A program made the translations under genes and the position numbers. Under the pieces are notes generated by a model. That model saw only the letters and a program-made list of their open reading frames with translations, ran no database searches and was not told the DNA's origin. 64,000 nt of DNA from UBA1234 sp964400015 (GTDB lineage Bacteria > Bacillota > Clostridia > TANB77 > UBA1234): NCBI GenBank assembly GCA_964400015.1, contig CAYNRR010000003.1:1-64000 (forward strand), given 5' to 3'. The first letter of the stretch is position 1. Each line of letters begins with the position of its first letter. Below are positions 42,510 through 52,205 of the stretch, one piece after another.

Positions 42510-44189
42510 ATGAAAAAATTTTTTTTACTAGCATTACTTATTAGTTCATTAGCAGGTACCTCTGCTTTTGCAGCAGAAACTAAAATAGACTTAAGTGAAA
42601 GTGATATTTTAGTTAATGATGTTCAAATTACATCAAATAAAAATGAAAAGATTTATTTGGACAAAGCAATTGAAACACATGATGATGTTGCAGAAGAATA
42701 CAAAAACTTAGAAAACAAAATTGTAACAATCACAAAAGGTGGAGAATATCGTATAACAGGTAAAGCTGAAGATTTACAAATTAGAGTTGACGCACCAGAA
42801 AATGAAGAAATCACATTGATACTAGACAATGCTGAAATTACTTGTAAAACGGCACCAGCTATTTTAATAAGGACAGCTAAAGATCCAGAAATATCAGGAG
42901 ATGCAGGCGTTACACTTGTTATAGAAAATGAAAATACAATAAATGGTTCGCATGTTGCAAAATATTACACAGAAGATAATGTAAAAGTAAAGCATGATGC
43001 AGCGATTTCATGTATACCATCACTAAAAATCGAAGGTGACGGAACACTTATTGTAAACGCAGATAATGAAGGTATTGAAAGTAAAATGCACTTAACAATA
43101 AATGGCGGCACAATAAAAATTTCATCAATGGATGACGCGATAAATGCAAGTGAAGACTATGTTAGTTGCATTACAATAAATGATGGTTCTATATATGCGA
43201 TAGTAAATGGAGATAAAGGAACAGAAGGCGATGGTATAGATTCTAATGGCTACATTGTAATAAATGGAGGCTATACAGTTGCACAAGCACATTCAACTTC
43301 TCAAGACAGTGGATTAGATGCAGACCTAGGCATAACAATAAATGGTGGAATAGTTATAGCTACAGGTAATATGTATGAAGGAATTGAAGAATCTTCAAAA
43401 CAACAATTCATGCAAATGTATTTTTCAGAAAAACAAAATTCAAACGAACCAATTGTAATAACAGATGATAAAGGAAAAGTGATATTAGCATTTGAACCTG
43501 TAAACGAATTTACAATATTAGAATGTAGTGTGCCAGAGATGGTAGATGGAACTTACTACGTATATTCTGGTGGAACAGTAGAAGGCGACGAAAAATATGG
43601 TTTGTACACAAATGTGACATCTTATAAAGAAGGTAATAAACTTAGTCATACAGGACTTATGGAAAATGACAGAGGTGGAATGCGTCCTGGTGCAATGTTT
43701 GGTGGAGAAGAAAATTTTGGATTTAAATTAGACGAAATAGATTTCTCTGGAATAACATTACCAGCAGGAGTAACAGAAGACGATATTAAAACAATATTAA
43801 ATGAATTGATAAAAAACAATATGCAAAATTTTGGTGGAAGAAACGAAAAACCAGATGCTAAGCCGAATGAAAAAATGGACGGAAATCCTGATGATATGCC
43901 AGCAGAAATGCCAAATGATATGCCAAGAGATTTTAACATGAACCAAAATGCAAATTCACAAGATAAAGAACGTTCTTATGAATTTGTACTAAGCGAAAAA
44001 GAGCATGTATATCAAGGCGTTGGATATGAAAACAAAGAAGACAAAGCACCACAAAACCCTAATTCTTCTATAACTACTAACGAAAAAGGATTTGATATAA
44101 AAGTCGTAGCTATAATAGTTCTAGGTGTGATAGTGTTGGTAGAAACGTGTACAATAGTGATGATGTCTAAGAAGAAGAAAAACTTGTAA
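42510..44189 (+). CDS. Beta-helix carbohydrate-binding protein, Cthe_2159-like
   Basis: 559 residues. ATG 42510 has GGAGGAGA upstream. Signal peptide (1-21). Residues 60-330 form repeats ending in Asn/Gly turns, such as LTINGGTIKISSMDDAINAS, ITINDGSIYAIVNGD and ITINGGIVIATG, the parallel beta-helix of the Cthe_2159 family, whose founder binds cellulose and pectin-like polymers. A Met/Pro/Asp-rich low-complexity stretch follows (about 450-490), then a C-terminal membrane helix and a KKKKNL tail. Ligand here is unknown. CotH-type genes often accompany this family but none is nearby. Confidence 0.8.
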   Translation: MKKFFLLALLISSLAGTSAFAAETKIDLSESDILVNDVQITSNKNEKIYLDKAIETHDDVAEEYKNLENKIVTITKGGEYRITGKAEDLQIRVDAPENEEITLILDNAEITCKTAPAILIRTAKDPEISGDAGVTLVIENENTINGSHVAKYYTEDNVKVKHDAAISCIPSLKIEGDGTLIVNADNEGIESKMHLTINGGTIKISSMDDAINASEDYVSCITINDGSIYAIVNGDKGTEGDGIDSNGYIVINGGYTVAQAHSTSQDSGLDADLGITINGGIVIATGNMYEGIEESSKQQFMQMYFSEKQNSNEPIVITDDKGKVILAFEPVNEFTILECSVPEMVDGTYYVYSGGTVEGDEKYGLYTNVTSYKEGNKLSHTGLMENDRGGMRPGAMFGGEENFGFKLDEIDFSGITLPAGVTEDDIKTILNELIKNNMQNFGGRNEKPDAKPNEKMDGNPDDMPAEMPNDMPRDFNMNQNANSQDKERSYEFVLSEKEHVYQGVGYENKEDKAPQNPNSSITTNEKGFDIKVVAIIVLGVIVLVETCTIVMMSKKKKNL

Positions 44190-44314
44190 ATTAACATAAT
44201 TCATGCTATAATCCATGTAAAATAGAAAACTTTTAAGTGCGAAAATTTTGTTGTTTTGCACGATAAAAGATTGTTTATCAATTTGAATCACTCGCAGAAT
44301 GAGGAGGAACAGCA

Positions 44315-45022
44315 ATGAATTTGTTAGGTGGTAAGTCGTATAATGATGGAATCGATTTTTCTTTTGAAAGTGCAGGTAAAAAACAAGTAATATCGGCGAA
44401 ACGGTTGGAAAATGGTGAGATTATAACGAGCATAAAAAATGACTACACTAATGTAAAAAGGTTTTCGGCAAAAAGAAATATTATTTCAGCAATTTCATCT
44501 ATTTTAATTGTCGGAGTAGCATATTTCTTGAAATATCATGGCATCGAACTTTCGGCAAGTGTATCTTGTATTGGTGTACTGTTTGTGTTTTGGACTGCTC
44601 TCACTGCTTTTTGTTATCACGAAGGAAAAAAAGAGTCAAACGATGCAGTAACAAAATATCATTCAGCCGAGCATAAAGTTCTAAATTATTATTACAGAAA
44701 GTTTGAACTTCCCAGTAAGGTTGATGATATAGAACTAGAACAAAATATATACGTTTTTTGTGGTGCTACCGTTATTGTAGCAATGTTTATGTGCATTAGT
44801 TTAATTGCTTTGAGTATATTTGTTTTTCAAATAAGATGGTCGATAGGAATTATAGTGTCGAGTCTTTTAACAGTATTTTTGTTAGCTAAAGGAAAATGTA
44901 ATTTTATTCAAAAATTTTTCTTAAAAACTCCGACACGTAAAGAGTTAGAAGTCGCTATTCAAGCAATGAATGCACTTGCAGAATTTGAAAAAGATGTACA
45001 AACAAATGAAATTGATAAATAA
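44315..45022 (+). CDS. DUF1385-like membrane protein
   Basis: 235 residues, GAGGAGGAA site. Two pairs of membrane helices (about 55-100 and 148-190). Between them TKYHSAEHKVLNYYYRKFELP matches the YHGAEHK signature of DUF1385 proteins. It is shorter and more divergent than typical DUF1385 (about 300 residues). Function of the family is unknown, but the conserved His/Glu/Lys cluster near the membrane suggests metal or lipid chemistry. Single gene with terminator. Confidence 0.65.
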   Translation: MNLLGGKSYNDGIDFSFESAGKKQVISAKRLENGEIITSIKNDYTNVKRFSAKRNIISAISSILIVGVAYFLKYHGIELSASVSCIGVLFVFWTALTAFCYHEGKKESNDAVTKYHSAEHKVLNYYYRKFELPSKVDDIELEQNIYVFCGATVIVAMFMCISLIALSIFVFQIRWSIGIIVSSLLTVFLLAKGKCNFIQKFFLKTPTRKELEVAIQAMNALAEFEKDVQTNEIDK

Positions 45023-45033
45023 ATAAAATATAT

Positions 45034-45070
45034 GGTGGCAGGAAATAATATTTTTATTTCCTGCCCTTTT
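45034..45070 (+). terminator. Terminator
   Basis: GGCAGGAAATA pairs with TATTTCCTGCC, then a T-rich tract. Confidence 0.88.
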
Positions 45071-45164
45071 TATTGAAAATAAAAAGGGAGTTTAGTATAA
45101 TAAAAATTGCGAAATACAAAAGCAAAATGATAAAGATGCATAATAAAATAAGGAGGAGTTAAAT

Positions 45165-45857
45165 ATGATATACTCAAAAGAAGTTGAAAATATGTGCCCA
45201 GTGGCAAAAGGAGTTAATCACGGACCAGCACCTATTCCTGAAGAAGGAAAATGGGTAAAATCTAAAGAAATAAAAGATATTTCTGGATTAACACATGGTA
45301 TTGGTTGGTGTGCACCACAACAAGGAGCTTGTAAATTAACATTAAACGTTAAAGAAGGAATTATTCAAGAAGCTTTAGTGGAAACACTTGGTTGCTCAGG
45401 CATGACACATTCAGCAGCTATGGCTGGTGAAATTTTAGTAGGAAAAACAATTCTTGAAGCATTAAATACAGACTTAGTTTGTGATGCTATAAATACAGCT
45501 ATGAGAGAATTATTCTTACAAATAGTATATGGTAGAACTCAATCAGCATTTTCTGAAAATGGACTTCCAATAGGAGCAGGTCTAGAAGATTTAGGAAAAG
45601 GACATAGAAGCCAAGTTGGTACAATATATAGCACAAACCTAAAAGGACCAAGATATTTGGAACTAGCTGAAGGATATATAACAGAGATAGGCTTAGATTC
45701 AGATAACGAAATAATCGGATATAAATATGTAAACATGGGCAAAATGATGGAGAACATAAAGAAAGGTATTGATCCAAAAGAAGCTATAGAAAAAGCTAGT
45801 GGACAATATGGAAGATTTGATGAGGCAGTTAAGAAGATCGACCCACGTGCAGAGTAA
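45165..45857 (+). CDS. NifU/IscU-like Fe-S scaffold, partner of GGGtGRT protein
   Basis: 230 residues, AAGGAGGAG site. The N-terminal 135 residues have the NifU_N fold with Cys at WCAPQQGACKLTL and LGCSGMTHSAAMAGEILVGKTILEAL. The extra C-terminal part (RYLELAEGYITEIGLDSDNEIIGYKYVNMGKMMENIKKGIDPKEAIEKA) is specific to a clostridial variant. In clostridia it is regularly paired with the gene that follows here at 35 nt. A role in Fe-S assembly or as an Fe-S enzyme subunit is inferred. Confidence 0.82.
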   Translation: MIYSKEVENMCPVAKGVNHGPAPIPEEGKWVKSKEIKDISGLTHGIGWCAPQQGACKLTLNVKEGIIQEALVETLGCSGMTHSAAMAGEILVGKTILEALNTDLVCDAINTAMRELFLQIVYGRTQSAFSENGLPIGAGLEDLGKGHRSQVGTIYSTNLKGPRYLELAEGYITEIGLDSDNEIIGYKYVNMGKMMENIKKGIDPKEAIEKASGQYGRFDEAVKKIDPRAE

Positions 45858-45892
45858 ATATATTCGAACAAATTTAATTGGAGGTAAATAAT

Positions 45893-46891
45893 ATGGCTTT
45901 ATTTGAAGGTTATGAAAGAAGAATTGATCAAATTCTTCCAGTATTAAATAAATATGGTATTAAAGATTTAGAAGAGGCTAAAACAATCTGTGAAGAAAAA
46001 GGTTTTAACCCATATGATATAGTAAAAAGTATACAACCTATCGCATTTGAAAATGCAGGTTGGGCATATACAGTAGGTGCAGCAATTGCAATCAAAAAAG
46101 GTTGTACAAAAGCTGCAGAAGCTGCCAAAGCTATAGGCGAAGGACTACAATCTTTCTGTATTCCAGGAAGTGTTGCTGATGATAGAAAGGTAGGTTTAGG
46201 ACATGGTAACTTAGCATCAATGCTTCTTTCAGAAGAAACAAAATGCTTTGCGTTCTTAGCAGGTCACGAATCATTTGCAGCAGCAGAAGGTGCAATTGGT
46301 ATTGCAAAATCAGCTAACAAAGTTAGAAAAGAACCATTAAGAGTAATATTAAATGGATTAGGAAAAGACGCAGCACAAGTTATATCAAGAATTAACGGTT
46401 TCACATATGTTCAAACAGATTTTGATTTCTTCACAGGAAAAGTAAATGTAGTTATGGAAAAATCATATTCTGATGGTGAAAGAGCAAAAGTTAGATGTTA
46501 TGGTGCAAATGATGTAAGAGAAGGCGTTGCAATAATGCACTTAGAAGGCGTTGACGTTTCAATAACAGGTAACTCAACTAACCCAACAAGATTCCAACAT
46601 CCAGTAGCTGGAACATACAAAAAAGAATGTGTTGAACAAGGAAAGAAATATTTCTCAGTTGCATCAGGTGGTGGAACAGGAAGAACACTACACCCAGATA
46701 ACATGGGAGCAGGACCAGCTTCTTATGGTATGACAGATACAATGGGAAGAATGCACTCAGATGCACAATTTGCAGGTTCTTCATCAGTACCAGCACACGT
46801 AGAAATGATGGGCTTAATAGGAATGGGTAATAACCCAATGGTTGGTGCAACAGTTGCAGTAGCAGTTGCAGTAGAAGAAGCAATGAAATAA
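45893..46891 (+). CDS. GGGtGRT-family protein
   Basis: 332 residues. ATG 45893 follows TTGGAGGT. Named for its signature, present as SGGGTGRTLHPDNMG (about residue 263). Other conserved blocks: GVADDRKVGLGHGNLASMLLSEETKCFAFLAGHESFAAAEGAIGIAK and GNSTNPTRFQHPVAGTYKKEC. No signal or membrane segment. Biochemical role is not established to my knowledge. The strict pairing with a NifU-like scaffold points to iron-sulfur chemistry. Confidence 0.9.
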   Translation: MALFEGYERRIDQILPVLNKYGIKDLEEAKTICEEKGFNPYDIVKSIQPIAFENAGWAYTVGAAIAIKKGCTKAAEAAKAIGEGLQSFCIPGSVADDRKVGLGHGNLASMLLSEETKCFAFLAGHESFAAAEGAIGIAKSANKVRKEPLRVILNGLGKDAAQVISRINGFTYVQTDFDFFTGKVNVVMEKSYSDGERAKVRCYGANDVREGVAIMHLEGVDVSITGNSTNPTRFQHPVAGTYKKECVEQGKKYFSVASGGGTGRTLHPDNMGAGPASYGMTDTMGRMHSDAQFAGSSSVPAHVEMMGLIGMGNNPMVGATVAVAVAVEEAMK

Positions 46892-46919
46892 ATATAAAAA
46901 GAATAAATAAAATAAACGT

Positions 46920-46953
46920 AAAAGTACCTTTTATCAAACAAAGGTACTTTTTT
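46920..46953 (+). terminator. Terminator
   Basis: AAAAGTACCTTT pairs with AAAGGTACTTTT, then T-run. Confidence 0.88.
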
Positions 46954-47010
46954 ATATTCTACTAGGTCATTTCGTTTGATGTACAAGATGAACCTGTAAC
47001 ACGTATCAGC

Positions 47011-47039
47011 TTGCATATTTGCGAGAAAAAGTATATATT
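47011..47039 (+). promoter_or_regulatory. Promoter of the acyl-CoA synthetase gene
   Basis: TTGCAT (47011-47016), 17-bp spacer, TATATT (47034-47039). Confidence 0.6.
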
Positions 47040-47078
47040 ATATGGGAGATTTACTCAAGTTGAAAGGAGTTAAAAATA

Positions 47079-48764
47079 ATGAGGAGTAGTAGACGTTTTA
47101 AAAACTTAAGAGAGATGCTAGAAAATAGCACCAAGTTATATTCAAACGAAATCGCTTTTAAAATGAAAAAAAACGGTGAAATAAAAGAAGTAACATATGC
47201 ACAATATAATGAAGATGTTAGAAACTTAGGTTCATATTTATTAAGCCTAAATATGAAAAATAAAAGAGTAGTAGTTATGTCTAACAACAGATATGAATGG
47301 TGTGTTGCATACATGGCAATAGCAACTTCAGATTTAATAGTTGTTCCACTAGATAAAGCTTTGCCGGAGGCAGAATTCCATTCATTAGTTGAACGTTCAC
47401 AAGCTGACGTTATTATTTATGAAGCTAAGTTTGAAGAATATATAAAAAATGAAAAAGCAAACGAAAAAAGCTCAGTAGTAGAATATATAAACATGGACGA
47501 AGATATGCAAGCATGCTTAGAAAAAGGAGCTTCGCTTTATAGCAAGAAAAATGCTCCATATAAAAAAGTAAAAATAGCAAACGACCAAATGAGATTTATG
47601 CTATTTACGTCAGGAACAACATCAATGTCAAAATGCGTAATGCTATGTCATAAAAACCTTTGCACAAATATGTATCAAATAAGCCATATATATGATATAG
47701 GACCAGGTGACTGTTCATTATCATTTTTGCCAATTCATCATACATTTGAATGTACAGCAGGTTTTATATATGTAATAAGCAGAGGCGCAGCAATCTCATT
47801 TTGCGAAGGATTAAGACACATCGTACCAAACTTAAAAGAATTTAAGCCAACATTTATGATAGGGGTACCAACATTATTTGAAAGTGTATACAAAAAAATA
47901 TGGAAAAACATAATAGATGGTGGACGAGAGAAAAAAGTTAAAATTGCATTAAAACTAAGTAAACTTTTATTAAAAATGAAAATAGATATTAGAAAAAAAT
48001 TATTCAAACAAGTTCATGATACATTTGGAGGAAATATAAAATTCTTCGTAAGTGGTGCGGCAGGAATAAGTGCTGAAGTAATCAAAGGATTTGATGATTT
48101 TGGAATTACAATATATCAAGGATATGGACTAACAGAAACATCACCAGTAATTTCAGCAGAGGGACCAAACGATAGACGTTTTGGTTCAGTTGGTAGACCA
48201 TTAGAAAAAATCAAAGTAAAATTGCAAGACGCAAACGAAGAAGGAATCGGAGAAATAACAGTAAAAGCAGATTCGGTAATGCTAGGTTACTATGAAAATG
48301 CAGAAGCAACAAAAGAAGTATTAAACAAAGGCTGGTTCAAAACAGGTGATCTTGGCAGAATAGATGAAGATGGATTTATCTATATAACAGGTAGAAAAAA
48401 AGATGTTATTGTTTTAAAAAATGGAAAAAACGTATTCCCAGAAGAATTAGAAGTGCTAATAAATAACCAAATAGAATTTGTAAAAGAATCTATGGTATAT
48501 GGAGAAATACTTGCAGATAATGAAGTAGAACTTAGAGCAAAGATTGTATACGATAAAGATGCACTTGTAAAAAAACATGGCGAACTTTCAAAAGAAGAAT
48601 TAGAAGATATGTTTTGGCAAAAAATAAAAGAAGTAAACAAACAAATGCCTACATACAAATATATCAAAGACATTATATTAACAGAAGAAGACTTAATAAA
48701 AACAACAACACAAAAAATAAAACGTTTTGAAGAAATGAAAAAAATCAGAAAAGCTTGCAAATAG
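47079..48764 (+). CDS. Long-chain acyl-CoA synthetase-like AMP-forming ligase
   Basis: 561 residues, GAAAGGAGT site. ANL superfamily: P-loop-like LFTSGTTSMSKCVMLCHKN (about residue 175), A5 YGLTETSP (about 350), A7 GWFKTGDLGRIDEDGFIYITGRKKDVIVLKNGKNVFPEELE with the hinge and catalytic region. It activates a fatty acid or similar carboxylate with ATP and CoA, near the inner membrane face. In the P-loop the usual GxPK is SMSK, a common variant in this subfamily. Single gene. Exact chain length cannot be inferred. Confidence 0.88.
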   Translation: MRSSRRFKNLREMLENSTKLYSNEIAFKMKKNGEIKEVTYAQYNEDVRNLGSYLLSLNMKNKRVVVMSNNRYEWCVAYMAIATSDLIVVPLDKALPEAEFHSLVERSQADVIIYEAKFEEYIKNEKANEKSSVVEYINMDEDMQACLEKGASLYSKKNAPYKKVKIANDQMRFMLFTSGTTSMSKCVMLCHKNLCTNMYQISHIYDIGPGDCSLSFLPIHHTFECTAGFIYVISRGAAISFCEGLRHIVPNLKEFKPTFMIGVPTLFESVYKKIWKNIIDGGREKKVKIALKLSKLLLKMKIDIRKKLFKQVHDTFGGNIKFFVSGAAGISAEVIKGFDDFGITIYQGYGLTETSPVISAEGPNDRRFGSVGRPLEKIKVKLQDANEEGIGEITVKADSVMLGYYENAEATKEVLNKGWFKTGDLGRIDEDGFIYITGRKKDVIVLKNGKNVFPEELEVLINNQIEFVKESMVYGEILADNEVELRAKIVYDKDALVKKHGELSKEELEDMFWQKIKEVNKQMPTYKYIKDIILTEEDLIKTTTQKIKRFEEMKKIRKACK

Positions 48765-48811
48765 AAGAAATGGTGTAATATATTTGTAACATAAACTTAA
48801 CCTCGCTGTAA

Positions 48812-48840
48812 TTGTAAAAAAAGAACGAAAAATATACAAT
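48812..48840 (+). promoter_or_regulatory. Promoter of the 251-residue gene
   Basis: TTGTAA (48812-48817), 17-bp spacer, TACAAT (48835-48840). Confidence 0.6.
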
Positions 48841-48929
48841 AAGTATAGCAGTTAATAGGAAAAGTGTTTTCCGTTCATATAAATACAAAAGAGGATTGGA
48901 GGGATTAAGTAGCTTTAAAAGGTTACTTA

Positions 48930-49685
48930 GTGTGTACTATGGATAATATGGAAACAAACGTACAAGCAGTTGAGTTACAACGACACATTCAAAAACTAGA
49001 CAAACTAGAAAGAATGATAAATCCAAATAGTAAAAAAGCTATGATTCTATGGGAAGAAGACGACGCATTCAAAAAACTTATATCAGACTTAAGAGAATAC
49101 GCACTAAATTGCGATACTGCAGAATTTCCAGTTGAATTATTAGACAAATTAAATGCACTACAATTAGATGCTACCAACCAAATAACGTTAAGTGCTACTA
49201 AAATAGACGAACTAAACAAACAAATACAAACAAACAAAGAATTAAGTAGAACACTTTCAGACATATATATATCAGCCATGGCGGCAAGACCAATGTCAGA
49301 ATATGCAGAACAACTATCAAAACCAGAACTTGCAGCAGTAACTGAACAACTAGAAACGATATCAACATCAATTGCAGATTCAGAAGAATATCTAAAAGCA
49401 GAAAAAATTGTAAAAGCAAAAATAAACAATTTGGAAAATAGTGTACATGTTACAACCGACTTAGAAAGAGTTACAAGCAAAGTAGGTGCATTAGAATATA
49501 TAAAAGCAGAACTAGCACCAGCAGTAGAAAGACTACAAACAGAATATGATGCAAAATATGTAATAGTAGAAACAGAAGAAGAGACAGAAATGTCACTAGC
49601 AATCAGAAAAACATTCAAAGAAAAAGTATACGATGCAATCGTAAAACCATTCGCATCATTATTCAAAAAGAAAAACAAAATATAA
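48930..49685 (+). CDS. Hypothetical coiled-coil protein, 251 residues
   Basis: GTG 48930 has a weak AAAGG 8 nt upstream. ATG at 48939 or 48948 is also possible. Predicted almost wholly helical: heptad-like stretches at residues 15-60, 75-110 and 125-215. The last 25 residues are basic and hydrophobic (VKPFASLFKKKNKI) and may touch the membrane. No family recognised. A/T-rich codon use is native. Own promoter and strong terminator. Confidence 0.7.
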   Translation: MCTMDNMETNVQAVELQRHIQKLDKLERMINPNSKKAMILWEEDDAFKKLISDLREYALNCDTAEFPVELLDKLNALQLDATNQITLSATKIDELNKQIQTNKELSRTLSDIYISAMAARPMSEYAEQLSKPELAAVTEQLETISTSIADSEEYLKAEKIVKAKINNLENSVHVTTDLERVTSKVGALEYIKAELAPAVERLQTEYDAKYVIVETEEETEMSLAIRKTFKEKVYDAIVKPFASLFKKKNKI

Positions 49686-49693
49686 ACCAAAGA

Positions 49694-49730
49694 AAAAGCT
49701 GCTCTCAAATCCGAAGAGCAGCCTTTTTTT
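49694..49730 (+). terminator. Terminator
   Basis: AAAGCTGCTCT pairs with AGAGCAGCCTTT, then a T-run. Confidence 0.9.
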
Positions 49731-49795
49731 ACCAAAAAAGACACACGAGGGACGTCCGTTAAATGTGTCACGAAACGAAAGGATGTATAAAAATT

Positions 49796-52162
49796 ATGAA
49801 CGATAAAACAATGCGTATGCTAGAATACAGAAAAATCATAGAGCTTTTAGCAAATAAAGCGATTACTGATAAAGGAAAAGAAAAATGTAATTCACTACAA
49901 CCTTCAACTAATATAAAAATGATTGATAAAAAGTTAAAAGAAACATCAGAGGCCGAATCTTTAATACTAAAGATTGGGAATCCACCGTTAGCGCCAATAG
50001 GGGATTTTAAGCCAATTGCAACAAAAATAAAAATAGGTGCGATTCTTTCTATTAAGGAACTTTTAAGCACGGCAAGTATTTTGAAAAATATGCGTGAAGT
50101 CAAAGAATACTATAAAGAAAATGAATTTGATAGCTTTTATATTTTAGATGATTACTTTGAAGCGCTGTATTCAAATTTAAATGTTGAAAAGGAAATTTTT
50201 CGTTGCATAAAATCAGATGAAGAATTGGACGATAGAGCAAGTAGTGAACTTTATAATATTCGAAGACATATAGCTGATGCAGAAAATAAAATAAAAGATA
50301 AATTGAATTCAATAATTCACGGAGCAAATTCATCTAAATACTTGCAAGATCAAGTTATTACTTTCAGAAATGATAGATATGTAATTCCAGTAAAGCAAGA
50401 ATATAAAAGTGAAATAAGTGGTTTAGTACATGATTCATCAGCTTCTGGAAGTACTATTTTTATAGAGCCAACAGCAGTTTTTAATATAAATAACGAAATA
50501 AAAGAATTAAGAATAAAAGAAAAAGCAGAAATAGAAAGAATTCTTTCGCTATTAACTCAAATGATTGATCCTATAATAGACGTGATTGAAAATTCGATAG
50601 ATAGTTTAGCTGATATAGATTTTGCATTTGCAAAAGCGAAAATTGCTTTAGATATGAATGCTTACGAGCCAAAAATAAATGATAAATATTATATAAATTT
50701 AAAAACAGCAAGACATCCTCTAATAGCTAAAGAAAAAGTTGTACCAATAGATATTTGGATAGGTAAAGATTATAAAACCTTGGTTATAACCGGTCCAAAT
50801 ACAGGAGGAAAAACAGTTACATTAAAAACAGTAGGCTTACTTACTTTAATGACTCAAAGTGGATTGCATATTCCAGCAGCTGAAAGTTCAGAAATAGCGA
50901 TATTTGAAAACGTGTATGCAGATATAGGGGATGAACAAAGCATCGAGCAATCATTGAGTACGTTTTCATCGCATATGAAAAACGTTATAGATATTACAAA
51001 TAAAATAACTAAAAAAGATTTAGTTTTAGTTGATGAATTGGGATCAGGAACTGACCCTGTTGAAGGTGCAGCAATAGCAATGGGTGTATTGGAACATTTG
51101 AAAAAATCTGAATGTTTGACAATTGCAACAACTCATTACAGTGAACTAAAATCGTATGCTATGCAAACTGAAAACGTTGAAAATGCATCTTGCGAATTTG
51201 ACGTAGAAACACTTAAACCAACATATAAATTGTTAATTGGAGTACCTGGTAGAAGTAATGCTTTTGCTATTTCAAAAAAACTAGGTTTGGCTGAAAGTAT
51301 TTTGCAAAAAGCTAATGATTTTTTGACGACCGAATCAATTAAATTTGAAGAGATATTAGACGACATGGAAGCAAACAGAGTAAAAGCCAAAAAGCAAAAA
51401 GAAACTGCTGATAAATTGCTTGATGAAGCTAAAAATGAAAAAGTAAAAATTGAAAAAGAATCACAAGAATTAGAAAAAAAGAAAAATGAAATATTGCAAA
51501 AAGCAAAGAAAGAGGCTCGTGATTTATTGCTTGATGCAGAAACAGAAGCGAATGAAATCATAAAAGAATTGACCAATTTGAAGAAAAATAAAAGTGTTAA
51601 TGTTAACAAAGCTGCAGAAGAAGCAAGAAGTAAATTAAAGCGAAGTATATCTGAAATGCAAAAGGATTTAACGAAACCGAAAGTTGTCATAAAAAATTCA
51701 TTGCAAACTAATGAAATAAAAATAGGAATGAATGTATACGTACCTTCTCTTGATAATGAAGCAACAATTATTTCGTTGCCAGACAAAAAAGATAAAGTAA
51801 TGATACAGTCTGGAATAATCAAACTTGCTGTGCATATTTCTAATTTAGAAAAAATGCCAGAGAAAAAGAATGAAGTGAATGTAAAAATAAATAATATGGT
51901 AAAAAGCAAAGCAAAAGACATAACAACAGAAATTAAATTGTTAGGTATGACAGTTCAAGAAGCGCTAGTGGAACTTGAAAAATATTTAGACGATGCATAT
52001 TTGGCTGGACTAAAAACAGTTAGAGTAGTGCATGGAAAAGGCAGTGGAGCACTAAGAAAAGGTGTTCAGGAATATTTAAGACAAAATCCACATGTGGCTT
52101 CGTATAGATTAGGGATGTACGGTGAAGGCGATACAGGTGTTACAATAGTAGAATTAAAATAA
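49796..52162 (+). CDS. mutS2: MutS2 ATPase/nuclease
   Basis: 788 residues. ATG 49796 follows GAAAGGATG. The in-frame ATG at 49763 lacks a site. N-terminal clamp region, MutS core with HDSSASGSTIFIEP, Walker A GPNTGGKTVTLK (about residue 333), Walker B DLVLVDELGSGTDP, then a Lys/Glu coiled coil (about 515-600), and a C-terminal Smr domain VRVVHGKGSGALRKGV with the HGxG motif. In Bacillus MutS2 rescues collided ribosomes, and in other species it suppresses recombination. Single gene. Confidence 0.95.
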   Translation: MNDKTMRMLEYRKIIELLANKAITDKGKEKCNSLQPSTNIKMIDKKLKETSEAESLILKIGNPPLAPIGDFKPIATKIKIGAILSIKELLSTASILKNMREVKEYYKENEFDSFYILDDYFEALYSNLNVEKEIFRCIKSDEELDDRASSELYNIRRHIADAENKIKDKLNSIIHGANSSKYLQDQVITFRNDRYVIPVKQEYKSEISGLVHDSSASGSTIFIEPTAVFNINNEIKELRIKEKAEIERILSLLTQMIDPIIDVIENSIDSLADIDFAFAKAKIALDMNAYEPKINDKYYINLKTARHPLIAKEKVVPIDIWIGKDYKTLVITGPNTGGKTVTLKTVGLLTLMTQSGLHIPAAESSEIAIFENVYADIGDEQSIEQSLSTFSSHMKNVIDITNKITKKDLVLVDELGSGTDPVEGAAIAMGVLEHLKKSECLTIATTHYSELKSYAMQTENVENASCEFDVETLKPTYKLLIGVPGRSNAFAISKKLGLAESILQKANDFLTTESIKFEEILDDMEANRVKAKKQKETADKLLDEAKNEKVKIEKESQELEKKKNEILQKAKKEARDLLLDAETEANEIIKELTNLKKNKSVNVNKAAEEARSKLKRSISEMQKDLTKPKVVIKNSLQTNEIKIGMNVYVPSLDNEATIISLPDKKDKVMIQSGIIKLAVHISNLEKMPEKKNEVNVKINNMVKSKAKDITTEIKLLGMTVQEALVELEKYLDDAYLAGLKTVRVVHGKGSGALRKGVQEYLRQNPHVASYRLGMYGEGDTGVTIVELK

Positions 52163-52166
52163 AAAG

Positions 52167-52198
52167 AAAAGCAGGCCTCAAAAATGAGACCTGCTTTT
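52167..52198. terminator. Bidirectional terminator
   Basis: AAAAGCAGGCCTCA pairs with TGAGACCTGCTTTT between converging genes. Confidence 0.9.
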
Positions 52199-52205
52199 GT
52201 GCACG

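Noticed and set aside
48989..49771. Minus-strand ORF of 260 codons
   Set aside because: Antisense shadow of the 251-residue coiled-coil gene. Poor start region, and its end overlaps the terminator.
49763..49795. Earlier ATG for mutS2
   Set aside because: No ribosome site. The AAAGGA lies after it and serves ATG 49796.
51136..51921. Minus-strand ORF of 261 codons
   Set aside because: Antisense to mutS2. Phe/Ser-rich because it mirrors Lys/Glu codons.
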